From assembly GCA_036924285.1 (NCBI GenBank), contig JAYKYS010000007.1, forward strand, positions 7,812,001 to 7,876,000: DNA of 64,000 bases. Direction: 5' to 3'. Positions 22,501-34,619 of this stretch are shown piece after piece. The stretch is from Asterella californica. Lineage: Eukaryota > Streptophyta > Marchantiopsida > Marchantiales > Aytoniaceae. Made by a program: the position numbers and the translations under genes. Each line of letters begins with the position of its first letter. The first letter of the stretch is position 1. The notes beneath the pieces were generated by a model. It was not told where the DNA came from, ran no database searches, and was given only the letters and a program-made list of their open reading frames with translations.

Positions 22501-24825
22501 CCTTTAGGTTTGATGTGAAATTCTGGCGGTGCACTTATTCACAATATTGTTTTAATAGTGAGTGATTGTTTTTTGAACATGAATAAGTCTCAATTTTTAT
22601 AAACCTCATTGTATATCAATGATCTCGATATTCTTTATCCGCTAGATATGAGTGAAAACACACTCGATGATAATAAGGAAGTTTCTTCTGAGGGACAGAC
22701 AAAGAGAACGGATTTGTCTGTTGTTCATGTCTCTTTCATATAGTCCTTTTCTCGGCTACTTAACGTCACTGTAGTTTATATCAATGAGCTTCTTGATCTC
22801 GAGAGAGATAATGCGTTGTTTCTGAGAGAACTGGACAAGCTTTTTATTTGTAACTGGATAGAAGATAAAAAAATGTATCCAGAGGTTGCGGTCATGAAAC
22901 CAACAACCCAAGTGGGAGTCCTATAGACATGCACTGATCTTGTGCTGATCTGCATTTTGTTTCGTTGCATTTGCATTTTTGTTTCTTTCTGCAGGTCGTT
23001 AGAATGATATGTTCATTAGAGATTCACTTGCGTTCATTTCCCAAGCAGACAACAAGGTTTTTGAATAAACTAGACAACATCATTTTGCATTGATAAGGAA
23101 ATATAGCATAGTGATAAGTATGTTTGCTTTTGTACACCGGGTAAATCTCTTTTCAAGCAAGTAGCAATCGCTTGAATCGTTTTTACTCTTTTTCTTTGTT
23201 ACTTGTACTGGTTCAAACATCAGTTGTATATTTTATTCGATTGTATCATATGATCAAAGCGGATGGAGGTCAAATCGTTTTACTCCTAAATCACTCTTCA
23301 TGTAAACTCGGATCTTGATGAATATTTTTGATATACTTTGGGGTCACTTAATGTCGATGTACATCTGAATGTTAGTGAAAACTAGTGTATAATTAACCTT
23401 CTGGAGACTTCTTTTTGAACCTTCAGTATCTATAAGCTAATAAATTCTGAGCCATTCACTAGACAGCTAAGAATTTGGCCATTTGAAATTAACCAGAATG
23501 CAAATAAACATGAAAAACTTGTCTTTTTATTACATGAAACTGTAATAACATTTGCGATTCACGAGTTTGCAATAACCTCCTAGATCTCGAGTTTCTCAAT
23601 GCCACATACAGAAAATCACCAAAACGACTATCGTAAAGAGGAAAAATACGAGAGAGATCCTACAAAAATAATCTTGATAAAATTCTGGAGATCTCGTGTC
23701 CTTTGCTGCATCGTTCACTTGTACATAGACGTTGTCTTCTGAGAGCTCATGTCCAAAAACTCATGCTCATTCTGTGAACTAAAACTCAATCTGATAGAGG
23801 TCGTGTAAGTATGACTACAAGAGGTTGGACTACATGCGACCAGGTTAAATAGTGCACGCTTTGCACATGGATTGACTAGTTCGATTTGAATATTTTCCCA
23901 CTGGATGCTTTTTGTATCACAACAGTCAATGTTGCGATCCACATATGTCTAAGGAGTTTATCGAGGACATTAGTATCCTTGTGTTTTTCATGTAACAAAC
24001 TGAATTCTTCAACAAACATTCCAACAAAATCTCTTGCAGCATCTCAAGCCACGGCCCAACTCTTCGCTGACTCATCTGGAGCAACTGTAATCTAAAAGCA
24101 TCTTTTAGTATAGCAACAAGCCGTGCGACATTTTGTGCAATACTCACAAATACGGTCGAGCTTCTTACCACACCTTCCGCAGCCGTCATAAGTTCAAAAA
24201 GCATCAATATCGTTAGCTTGTACATAAACTCTTGATCGAAAAACCTTGCTCTACGTCCCAATCTCCAACCACTATACTACCGATCATAAATTCATGTCCG
24301 ACTTCATTTCATCAACGAATCCATCCGAGTGATAGTGGAAGAACTGCTTGACTGCTCGCTTCTGCCTACGGACATAAGCATCATACAAACGAACGACGCT
24401 ATCAGACTATCATGCTCTCTCCACTTCATAAACTCAATCACCTCTACCTCGTCATTTCACTCGATCACAAATATATTTTAAATTTGATAATCACGCCCGT
24501 GTTTGTGAAACATGAAATCAATCTCACACAATGAGTTCACAAAAAATCTAAACTTGTGAGTCTGACGTCATGAGAGATTTAAAAATCGTAACGGTTCTAG
24601 TTTTGACACTCTGAGTGACTCCGGAGTATGACTATAGTGACAATGCGGCCATGGTTCGAGACAAACGTCATCATTGTCAATGCAGTTTGTGGGTGCAACT
24701 TCACAGGTAATGGCATGTAAACAAGCACAGTAACTTTGATTGATCACTTATTTTTTTCATAACCATCATACAATATTGCATTACTTTGCGAAACTGTGAA
24801 ACTAGTGTAGAGTTTGATGAATGGC
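19550..24825 (+). mobile_element. Probable class II DNA transposon (MULE-like) with terminal inverted repeats
   Basis: Inverted ends: TCACAGTTTCGCAAAGTAAT-GCA at 19572-19594 occurs as an exact 23-bp reverse complement at 24777-24799. Weaker similarity continues about 20 bp outward on both sides. The 5.2-kb interior carries a broken transposase-like frame on the plus strand (about 20640-22930). The right quarter (23700-24700) has minus-strand open segments that I do not recognise. Target-site duplications could not be assigned because the exact outer ends are unclear. Confidence 0.55.
20640..22930 (+). pseudogene. MULE-like transposase remnant
   Basis: Coding-like segments share one strand but not one frame. 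The first is an acidic N-terminal part (EFDKDEDLSFLVTVECELSE, from about 20641). Then comes 21300-21662 with YIVFAFCTPFFEQV, DSTFKTNSMCFELFVIAV and NPGGFDIPLSYY. A shifted stretch near 21680-21740 reads LRHVLALTDKDSGQIVTLRA, resembling the TDKD region of MULE-type transposases, where an acidic residue is catalytic. After that come TTNIIESHWRKFKHDY (22171-22220) and a C-terminal charged part (ELLDLERDNALFLRELDKLF, near 22785). Several stops and shifts make it non-functional. Assignment to the MULE superfamily is from motif resemblance only. Confidence 0.5.
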
Positions 24826-25224
24826 AGTTTCTGTTCCAAGTCCTTGTTTTTTTATCCCATAAGAGCGATGAACCACATGTCGTTACTTTTGGCATTTGGT
24901 TTTCGGTCCAACTCTTCGACACGAATCTACAATGATGTCTGAGATGTCTCATACATCATTGTCGATAAATCGTATGTAGAAAATCGATGGCAATCCAGTG
25001 TAAAATCTTCTTATTATCAATAAACAGAAATATTTTTTGTTTTCATGGAGCTTCAGAAACGGTTGCTTTTGCTGAGAAATAAAAATTAAATAGATTTGAG
25101 ATTGATGCGGCCATACCCTTAGTTTGTTAAACCTCGAGTATGATTATAAGTGTTCTTGGGTAACCCATAAGGGCTCATTTTGAGAGTTTTTGTTCTTATG
25201 AGTAGTAAATTTAACCGTTAAACT

Positions 25225-25300
25225 CATAAACTCCTAGTATTAGTATAAGAGCATGAAAATGAATATTTTTCCCTCCTTCCTCCTAGTGTATTTTGAGTGC
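25225..25300 (+). repeat. Family-2 repeat copy
   Basis: The block AAACTCCTAGTATTAGTATAAGAG is followed by ATGAATATTTTTCCCTCCTT and CCTCCTAGTGTATTTTGAGTG. It aligns with the segments at 30385, 40033 and 40377, which share a TTTAAACCCCA...GGTATAAAAG...CTCCTCGTGTATTTT layout. Confidence 0.5.
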
Positions 25301-25854
25301 AAAAAAAAGATTCTTTTTCTCCAAGAAATCTCGAAATCTTCATCTTAACATTTCTATGTCAACATTTATATGTCAATAGTCAATAGTATGTTTTGAGACT
25401 AATCGTAACTTGTAAAGCTAGTGAATAACTCTAAGTTGATTCCTTTTTTCACAGATTTTGAGTTGGGATCAGTTTTTGCATAACCATTATGCTCAGTTCC
25501 CTGAAAATGAACCCACAAAATGAGGTATTCTAGATCATCCGTAACAAGCTCGGGCTGTAAGCACAAATTGTTTCAGGTGATAAAACTTTGACAGGAGAAT
25601 ATAATATGTGGAACATGGACTCAAATCAAAACTCCCTCACTAACTTTACACTTTGTAATTCATTTCTTAACCAACTTGATTGAGAAAGATATAAGATTTA
25701 TGGAACAAAGAGAATATTTTCGTCAACCTCAAGTATAAGGGGAGGAAAAAAGGGAATATTGATTTTATGCTTTATACCTATACCAGGGTTTAACGAATCT
25801 TCCCACCACAAGCCCGTGAGTGAGCAATGTGAAATAAAGTTTATAGTGTACGGG

Positions 25855-25893
25855 CTTTAGGGGTTAGGGTTTAATCCCTAAACCCTAATCGTG
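25855..25893. repeat. Inverted telomere-like repeat (telo-box pair)
   Basis: CTTTAGGGGTTAGGGTTTAA meets TCCCTAAACCCTAATC. Plant telomere units (TTTAGGG) are thus arranged head to head around TTTAAT. AAACCCTAA is also the telo-box found in promoters of plant ribosomal-protein and cell-cycle genes, but no gene lies downstream here. Confidence 0.75.
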
Positions 25894-26504
25894 TATATGT
25901 ATTACAAGGTCTGGGAAAAGGAAAAGAGTGGGGACTTCTTAACTTAGAGGGGCTCCCTAACAATTCCGTTGGGTTTTTTTGTTTTACCCATTGAGAACAT
26001 CCAACACGCATGGTGATGATATATTAGGTTTTTGTGTTAATATATGCCATAAAAAAACCCATCAATAATTCAAATAACTATATATACTTTTAATGAGAAC
26101 AGGAGAAGATGGATATTGAAGAATATGAAACTCAAGTTTTGCGTTATAGCCTCTTCGTTCGAAGTTTGTTTCTCAGATTTGGGGAATGATGGTGGCAATT
26201 ATGGCGTTGGGTTATATCACACCCCAGTTTTAGAAGAGAATAAATGCTAACAAAAGGTTAGAAAGATAATCTGAAAATGAAATTGTAAATGAGAAGAAGA
26301 TGAGAATATGAAAATGGACTCCTATTGATCCTAACGAAAGGATGTCTCTTTGAATATCTCCAAAATACTTCATTCGTTAGAGTTGCGTGCAGTACATTCA
26401 ACCCACGTGAGTTAGACGCTGGTAAATCACCTCTTCGAAATTCTACAAGCGTTTAGTGATTATCTGAGCTGAACATGCTGCAGCACTTATATCCTATAAG
26501 GCGC

Positions 26505-26675
26505 GTTTGGACCCTACACTTATGGGTTAAGCCTGTTGGTCCAGCTAATATATAATAATCAGAGAAGAGTTTAGTTATTTATCCACTTAGAATGTAACTA
26601 TTATGTAACACATGTATATTTTCCTATATTATGAAGAGCAGAAGTTTTCCAGAGATTCATCGAGCATGCATATAT
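26505..26675 (+). repeat. Family-1 repeat copy, 3' part
   Basis: The core CACTTATGGGTTAAGCCTG starts near 26518. The right end, GAGCAGAAGTTTTCCAGAG then ATTCATCGAGCATGCATAT, ends near 26673. The left half is not recognisable, though CAAGCGTTTAGTGATTATCTG (26447) may be part of its hairpin. Confidence 0.6.
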
Positions 26676-27514
26676 CAACCCACTTCAGTCTAACTTATTT
26701 CTTCTTAAATTATTTTATAAACAGGATCTCACTTGTTAGGGTTCGACATGTTAATAGTGCACTACAGCCTCTGCATTGTCGATTAGAGTGACAACAAGAT
26801 ACCGTTCTACATCATATAGCTTCACGACAAGACAGTTAAGGTGTTTGTCATATCCAATATTTTGAACCAAGATATAGGAAAAACTAGAAGCACCTAGAAG
26901 CTACATCTGTTTTCAACAGCAGAGAACTATTTGATATACGACAGCTCTGTCCTCTATCTCTTATAAGGACCCAGACATGTAGCCAGTCAGCTGATGAGTG
27001 ATTCTCGTTCCTTTCAAGTGCAAGAGTACATGAGTGAGATCTACTCACCATCAACTTGTACTTTCATTATTCATGATAATCTTGTAGTATTCTTATGAGA
27101 TTCTTATCAGACTCTTAGAAAAAGGTTTGTAGAAAGTTATTATATAACAGGTTATTACTAATCTCTCTTGGGATTGTATGCAAGTAACGAATGGATGTTT
27201 ACACGATACCTTCTAGAGTATTTTGGGTGTGTTTTCTTATTTCTTGAGGATGGAAACACTTCGTGTAATGCTCGAGTACTTCCTCTTTTTCTACTAATTC
27301 TTGCGTCTGAAATGTCCAACATTCTTCATCTCTTGTCGTCATAGACTCTTCAATTTAATGTAACAATGATTTTGTTTTACCATCCCACTTGCTTGTGCAC
27401 CATTACATCACATGTTGTCGCCATGCTTGATCTTATCATAGATATGTATCGGTATGAATTTTCTATAATATATGTATGTGATGAAGAAGTGTGAAGCTTG
27501 TGATTGACTATGAT

Positions 27515-27870
27515 TTTGCAAATTTGCTTGATCACATTTCAGTAAGTTTGTTGTGCTTGACCACATTTTCTTTAACAATGTATTGTTTGATCACATGTCT
27601 GAAAGATCATCAACAGTCAAACTAATCACTTTGTCATATCATTCATCATTCCATTCTTTTCGACTGTGTCAAAATATCTTTGCTATTCAAACTATTTCAA
27701 CGATAAATCTGATGATACATGCTTGAAAAGCCGATCTTTGTAATTCGATTATGACAAAATGATTGATTTCACAGTCCATAACTGATCGGAGATGTGATCA
27801 AACAATACATTGACAAGATCAAAGAAAAGCTATAAAGTTCCAATTAAAATCAAGCAAATTTGTAAGGTTC
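27515..27870. repeat. Family-3 fold-back element
   Basis: Long imperfect inverted repeat. CAAATTTGCTTGATCACATT near 27520 opposes AATCAAGCAAATTTGTAAGG near 27848. AATGTATTGTTTGATCACAT near 27575 opposes ATGTGATCAAACAATACATT near 27793. Arms are about 150 bp with a central loop. Its ends match those of the element at 42631-42987 and a fragment at 41620-41722, so it is a MITE-like family. Confidence 0.7.
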
Positions 27871-29645
27871 CAGTAGAAACCTTTCTTTAAGTACTTGGTG
27901 TGTATTTAGAAAGTCCTGCGGTTACATTGTATATAGCTTTCGTAAGTTGAGCTAGACCGGAGGTCACTCTCACGTTCCAGTAAGCGCTGGTATTGGGTTT
28001 GGTTTCTGAAGAACCGAATAAAAGAAAAAGGAGTTCAAAAAAATAAAATAAGACCACAAATAATAAATAACAAATAACAAATCGTTACATGATCCACTTG
28101 GGTTTCCAAACCTCATGAATACAAACATAAGGCTCCTCCCTTATTAGTCTTCAATAACTCCTTTTCTACATGTGTTCTTACATTCTGGTTACCATTAACA
28201 ATTACAATTGTTATTTCTTTAAAAATTAGCTTTTCTCGGTGATTTTTCAATCTTACGGGACCCGCAAGCATACCTTAGGTACGAAGACAAGACTGAAATG
28301 TATATATTATTCTTCCTTGTCTAGTAAAAACCTCATTTAATTGGCGGCATATGGGAAATACATTCACAAAACAAGTGTTTTTTCACAACCACTAATCTGG
28401 TTCATGAGCATATGAGAGCAATTACTTAATTGTACACGAAGAGAACCTTCGTAACTTCTCTCCTTTGATTATTTATTAGAAAGTTGATATTCAAGAGCCT
28501 ACTGATATGATTTGTTATAACCACGTGCAAGTAAAAGACTCGAAATTTATATTATTCTAGCAAAATTCTAAACTTATGTCAGAAAATTAATAATATTGTA
28601 TATCACATTTTGATATAAATATTTACTGATGACATTGCCATTTTGAAATGAAAAATACTTCAAAAAAATCAAAAAGAAAAATATTTTATTTAAAATAAAT
28701 TCATATTTGCACGTTACTTTGATAAATAAATTGAACTGATCGTGGAATCTTTCACCTGAAATACCTCAGGAATATTGACTGGATAGTACAAAATAAAACT
28801 ATTATGTATAGTTAAATATCTGGAGCTTGATATTCTCTTTCTAATTACTGGAAACTTTAATGTATATTGCTAGGGCCGAGATATGTGTGATTTGTATGTA
28901 ACCTTACTAGCCATGCAAGAGAATTTTTGGACCTTGTAAGTTGATATAAAACCTAACACAAACTGCATGTGGGAAAACAAGTATAATGGACAAAGTAATC
29001 CATCCTTCTACACTGATTACTTGAATTAGTCTATGTTATGAATTAGTGTCACCTTCAGTTAATGTAGGTACACTAGTTCTGCATGGAAACAATTGGATCG
29101 ATCTCACACTAATTGTTGTATACTAAAGTTATCCACTAAAAAGCATACAAACAATAATTCGTGATTAATCAAAGTTTTGAACCCCAGTGACCCTGGTTAA
29201 GCAAAGTACAAGCACATATATAATTTTTTCTAATCTACATCAACAAATACCTAATCATGCATAATCGCAGCTTGAGGGAACAAGGTTACTTTTCTGAGTT
29301 TTTTAATTGGAAAAACTGTTCTCTAACGAATTATATATTGAATAAAATATGTATTGAACTAGTGTAAAATTAGTAAATAATGTTATCCTGAATCAGTGTC
29401 ACATAAACTAATTATTGATCTAGATTTCAAACCTTCACTGAATATGCATGCAACATGAACTTCTGGGGAACGTTTGCCTCTTTGTTATTATCAGAAAATA
29501 TATAAATGTTAAATCGAAATTCTATGCTAAGCTAACAATAAAATACAAGTTATCTCTAAATATCAAATATTAGTGACCAATATCTCGACATAAACCATAA
29601 AAGAAGAGTAAACTCATGCGCTTCAAAAATTACAAGTGTGGCCAT
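27871..29645. other. AT-rich intergenic stretch
   Basis: I see no coding region, RNA gene or clear repeat structure in this stretch beyond short A- and T-rich runs. Confidence 0.6.
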
Positions 29646-29649
29646 CTAT

Positions 29650-29775
29650 GCTGATGAAAAGAATATAGTTAATATGCACTTTAATTTGTTATCTAACCCT
29701 TCATTATCAAAGGGTTGGGTAATAAATTAAAGTGAAATTCACCCGGAGGAGATGAATACCTATGCCCACTTAAAT
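29650..29775 (-). repeat. Family-1 repeat fragment, reverse orientation
   Basis: On the plus strand CACTTTAATTTGTTATCTAA at 29678 faces TTGGGTAATAAATTAAAGTG ending at 29734, forming the family hairpin. It is followed by GAAATTCACCCGGAGGAGATG, the reverse complement of the family's CATCTCCTCC...TGAATTTC left end. The copy is therefore read from the minus strand. Confidence 0.6.
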
Positions 29776-32700
29776 AATGTAACATAGGCTAATTCAAGTA
29801 ATAAGTGTATCTCATGAGACTTGCTCTTCTATACAAGTGAACTGGAATAAATAACACTGACAGGTGGGAAAATCTCCACCGTGGAATACAAAAGTGAATA
29901 AAGAATAAAGAAAAGAATAAAGAAAAGAGCCAAAAGGAGGAGGGAAAGTTGGGGGTAGAAATCTCGATGCGACTTGTACTTTTTCGTAATAAATATCTAC
30001 TACTTGGGAAAAAGTAAGTAATACTTACCGTTGTTTCCGCTTTAGAGCTTGAACACATGAGTTTAAACTCAGCAGTCGTCCGGACTCCGAAGCTGCCACA
30101 CACTTTTGCATGCCCCTCCAAGAACCGTTTGGAACCGTTCCTTCGTAGATGAAAGACTGTACTCGGCATCTGACTACTGGTTAGTTCAGCTTGACCAAAC
30201 GGCACGAATACCACGGTAGTCGAGTCGAGTTCGAATGAAAAGTTAAGTCTGGAAACATAGATTTATTTCGGTGGGAAGCACAGTCAGCAGATATGAGCAC
30301 CCGTGCATATTTCTGAAATATGCAAGGTGGTTTTATTTGTATTTACATTTTAAGGAGAAAAACCAAGTGATAAATCAGATCTTTAAACCCCACTGAGGGT
30401 ATAAAAGGGACCCAGATGGAATATTCTTCTTAAATTCTGTTTTTTATTCAAAATCTTTCTCAGAAATCTGGAACACAGAAAAATTTAGAATTTAATAAAC
30501 TGAGTTCTGATAATGCTTAGACAAAAATCAAATATATTTTTTACAAAAATTTAGAATTTTTCAGTCGCTTTCTAACTCTACCTATCACATCAACAACGGA
30601 ATTCAGACTTAAATATTATGGAAAGGCACAGTTTGTTCTGGATAACCCAGAGGTCCATCTTTCACGTCCGCGTATGTAAAATGATGAAGAGTCTGGGTAA
30701 CTCGGACCCTAAATATCAGGAACGGGAGTTTAATAAAATTAGTTTTTATTAGACAATCTGTGGTTTTTATATATCTTGGAGCAGTGTCTCATGTATTTAA
30801 ATTACAAAAATTTCCATGATTCTTTGCATATATTTAATATTTATTCATCAATATTTTATCTCATAAGATTATTATATAATTGTATCATTATAATGTTATA
30901 ATTTTATAATTTTCTTATATATTAATGATATAAGAATAAAAGTTTATTTAACCTTGATCTAAAACAATAAATCTGACCCAGAAGTCTGGTAACCATACAT
31001 GACCGACCTTGTTTAACCGATTGCGCAACAAGATTTTCCTCCCGCTGTCCAAGCCAAGCTTGTCTTATTCTTTCTTGCCTGCTAGAACCCTAGGTTGGAT
31101 GCATATCACCAGCAGTTACCGTGTGAGGTTACAGGCGAGTCACGGTTTATTATTAACAAATATAGGATGTAGGGCCTGCAATCGATGCTCATGGATAATA
31201 TTTCCAGGGTACAAATAGAGAAGTTGATTAATTGGGACCAGTATGGATGAACGTATTATATTTGTCAATGATCCATCTTTAATGGACGGAAGGCGTTCAC
31301 AACGTTCTACTATTTGAGACGGTATATTATATTCACTTCATGTACAGTTAGAACTGGACATGAGGTGTAATTAAGAGCTAATCTTTCTTTTAGGAAGGGT
31401 TAGTTCTTAATTCGTCTCGAAAAACTTGTCTTTACTCATCATTAAGATTCTATTTGTACTTGGGTAGGTTCCAGTTACTGTCACAGCGCTTATGAGTTTC
31501 TTTGATTTCCAGAGACTAAGTGTTTTGTTTACTTGAGAGTAATTTAAACTAGATTTTTAATTTTAGTAACTTAAATATACATATTTTTATTTAGACTATT
31601 GACTTGCAGTGACAAAACCAGACGCGGATTTTTCCTCCCCCGTTTCTTTCCTTCCCAAGGTACAAGGTTGCTGTTAAAATTTTCACTGCAACCAAATAAA
31701 AAACCAGTCAGAAAGTATTCGGTGTCTATTTTCTTGTCTTTTTCCTCTTCTTTGTACAAGGCCGTGGGGCAGAATATTCATTCAACGTGTGCCCGTTAAA
31801 CCACAGCTACCGCTACTTTAGTGTTCACTAAGTGCTTTTGCTAATGACGTGGCTCCCACTGATTTTGCACACCATTCACATTTTGTCTGTGGTCATCCTC
31901 AGGTGGCGAGCTTTGTACCAAAATGTCAAGCTTGTAGTACGTTACTTTTTCAACCTTTGGTAGTCTCATTTGGAGAAGAAGAAGTAGAGGTTCAGATCTG
32001 GAGAGATGAAATGCTCTGGAGAGAAGTGAACTTTGGAAATAGAATATTATAGAATTTGGATTTCATGCAGTTCTTGTACACATCAAATATGCCATACTGT
32101 CACATAAAATGAACATAGAAGAACATCGACTGCCATGCAAAATCATTTCAACCCATGTGCGCGAAAGCAATATCCTCCCGTCGGTCGGTCGAACTTCAGT
32201 GCACGGAGAGGAAGAGTGATGTGCCGGTAATCGGGACTGATGCCGGGAAATGCAACCAGGAAGGAAACTTCCAAGAGGAAGCTCCCCTCCTCCCTTCTGT
32301 GGAGGAATTCTGACAATGGGGTTTTTCCCCTTGTGTGAGCACCTCCGGAAACCTCATCTTGCGACAGCTCTCTTCTCATTTCCGGAGTAAGAGAAAGTCT
32401 TCTCCTGTGCATGAGGAGAGATTTTGGCTTTGGAGCAATCATAGGCTTTTCTACTTACCGTTTTTGATAGTTTGCATTTTCTCAAAGCTTTTCTGTCTAG
32501 GTGGTAGTATAATTTTCCTAGTAATAGTTTGATTTCTTGAGAATAGACAGTTAATATTTGTTGAGGATCCATCTATTTGCATTGTGCAGAACTGATTCAT
32601 TCTCGTATAGTTTGTTTCATAATGGGATTGAATTTCTTCTTTTTTTGTCTCCTTATGTAATAGTTTGTAATTTCCATCTTGGCTACACTTATTTTATTTG

Positions 32701-33710
32701 CTTCACACTGAAGACAAACTGCATCCATGAGGTATCATTTAGTTGTGCTTGTAGACCTCCAGACAAATAAGGTATACCTTTTTAGTTTTAGATTTTAGAT
32801 CATTCTTTTTAGTTCTATAGTTATAGTCATCAGTATATATGCTCCTATAGTGCATCATAAGATATCCAACGATCGTCATCTATCTAGAGGATGTCCGGAG
32901 GTCTCCAAAGAGAAAATGAGAGTTCCAGAAGTCTTACTTGTTAGAGCCAAGTAAGGCCGCTGGACACATTGATATTTCTAAATTCTTTTTGTAAATGCCT
33001 CTGCACATATAGATCAAATGGCTTGAGATGCAGAAGTAAGAACAGGAGTGCCAGATGTAATTCCAGAGGAGGATGATCTTATGTGAGAAGGTGTAGAAGA
33101 GGCAGCTGATGACTTTTTTGCTCAACCGCATGTACTACGGACACTTGACGTATTGAATGAAGTGATTGAGGTACATATCTTATTGTAGTTTATGTTATTG
33201 GATACTTGTATGTGGTTTGAAATGATAGGATTTTTTCTCACTGGAATCTATCAACTAGCCCCAAAAAGGTTGTCTTGTTCAGAAGATGCAAACTGTGTAC
33301 TTGGTCAAGTTTCAGCCAGTTTGGAGCTTTCTAACGATATATTTTCAAAAGAATCTTTTTCGATTAGAACAAAATTTGCAGGACTTGAGTCTAAAACAAA
33401 CACTGGTCCGATTAAGAAGGACCAGCCCTTGACATTTGAAACATTTGTGAAATTTTAAAGTATTGTGCGTCCATTTCTACCTCATTTGGTCTAGTTTGAT
33501 CTTTATTCGTATGTTCTTTTTATATTTTCGTCTTATTTTGAACATCTATTATTCGCAAACATGTTCTTTCTTCATTCTCGTTGCAAGAGGAGTGCGCATA
33601 GTCACCTTGTTATGACTTGTGATCAACTCTTGATAGTGAGATGTGGACGGACGAGCTGTGGAGGTTTTGTAAGATTTTCTATGTACAAAACATTGCAATT
33701 TCTCAATTGC
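29776..33710. other. Intergenic stretch with family-2 copy, no gene recognised
   Basis: Open frames at 29789-30214 (minus), 31009-31218 (plus), 32143-32442 (minus) and 33192-33458 (plus) have no motif I recognise. The motif TACTTACCGT(T/C)GTT(T/C)CC occurs both near 30022 and near 43467, hinting at a shared dispersed sequence. A family-2 copy lies at about 30383-30450. Between 32860 and 33180 there are charged coding-like fragments (EVRTGVPDVIPEEDDL, ADDFFAQPHVLRTLDVL) that could be the edge of an old insertion. I found no 5' LTR for the copia element that begins at 33715. Confidence 0.45.
30383..30450 (+). repeat. Family-2 repeat copy with TATA-like motif
   Basis: CTTTAAACCCCACTGAGGG is followed directly by TATAAAAGGGACCC and then an AATATTCTTCTTAAATT-like tract. 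TTTAAACCCCA, GGTATAAAAG and a pyrimidine-rich downstream block, in the same order, also occur at 40033 and 40377. The TATA box suggests a promoter or LTR fragment. Confidence 0.55.
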
Positions 33711-33714
33711 AGCT

Positions 33715-34540
33715 ATGATGAAGTCAGTGTTTTTGATCACTGGAGAGAAGCTCGACAAGAAAAACTACGAAGTGTGGAAGTTCTAGATGGTGACTTTCCT
33801 GAAGAGATAAGATCTATGGGATCTTATCATTGAGGAGGAGAAAACATCTGATGTATATGTTTTTGATCAAAATTCAAGAAGTGGAAGAAGCGATCGTACT
33901 AGACGATTCACTACACTACATCATGCTTATAGTTTCACTATCGATGATCGGTCACATCCAAGCCTGTGATATCCCCAAGAAAGATTGGAATGCATTCGTG
34001 TGTCTATTTCAATCAAGAACGAAGGTGCGGAAGTTACAATTGTTTCAGAAATTCAACATTGTGAAGAAGAGGTCAATATGCGTAAACGACTATGTGAACC
34101 ACGTCAAACAACTTGCAGATCAATTATCTTCTACCCAAGTGAAGATTGATTGCACTGTCTTGATCGAGATCATATTGCATTGTACTGTCGCTGAGTACAA
34201 GCAGTTCATCACTTCAATTTTGATCAGAGAACACTTTCTGTGATTTGATAATTAGTTCCTATGATGTTAGGAGAGGAGGTAGGGAGTTCTACTTCGAGGG
34301 ATCAGCAAGACTCTATCTATTTTGTAGGTTATGGAGGATGTCGGGATAGAGGTCATGAAAATGATGTTTGATATGGACGAGGTCACGGACAACAACAACA
34401 ACATCAATCCAGCAGCAGAACCAACAAAACCAACAACAAGTTGGTTTTTCCAACAATCAGAGACGTGTGTATGGTTCCTACAACTACTGCAATAAGCAAG
34501 GTCACAATGTCAATCAATGCTACAAGCTATAGAACAACCA
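33715..34540 (+). pseudogene. Copia gag remnant with damaged zinc knuckle
   Basis: It starts MMKSVFLITGEKLDKKNYEV then WKF and a stop. That is the typical copia gag opening (a Leu-Asp/Gly-x-Asn-Tyr-x-x-Trp block). After a frameshift it continues with DKTRRFTTLHHAY-like and EEEVNMRKRLCEP blocks to about 34250. The zinc knuckle lies near 34470-34520 and reads YNYCNKQGHNVNQC. The Cys, His and Cys at 34488, 34503 and 34518 are kept, but the first Cys has become Tyr, a G-to-A change. Confidence 0.75.
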
Positions 34541-34619
34541 AAAGCAGTACGACACAACCAACAAGGCTACAACCAACAAGTCTATTCGGAGCAATTGTTG
34601 ATTATAACACATCAAAGTT

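Larger units (their letters stand above)
24826..27510. other. AT-rich intergenic stretch
   Basis: No gene is recognised. It contains a family-2 repeat copy (about 25225-25300), the telomere-like motif at 25855-25893 and a family-1 end at 26505-26675. The remainder is AT-rich DNA with short random frames. Confidence 0.6.

Noticed and set aside
29789..30214. 141-codon minus-strand open frame as a gene
   Set aside because: Low-complexity Phe/Ser-rich middle with no family resemblance; it crosses AT-rich repeat-like sequence.
32143..32442. 99-codon minus-strand open frame
   Set aside because: Balanced composition, but no motif, no neighbours on the same strand and no splice partners; left unannotated.
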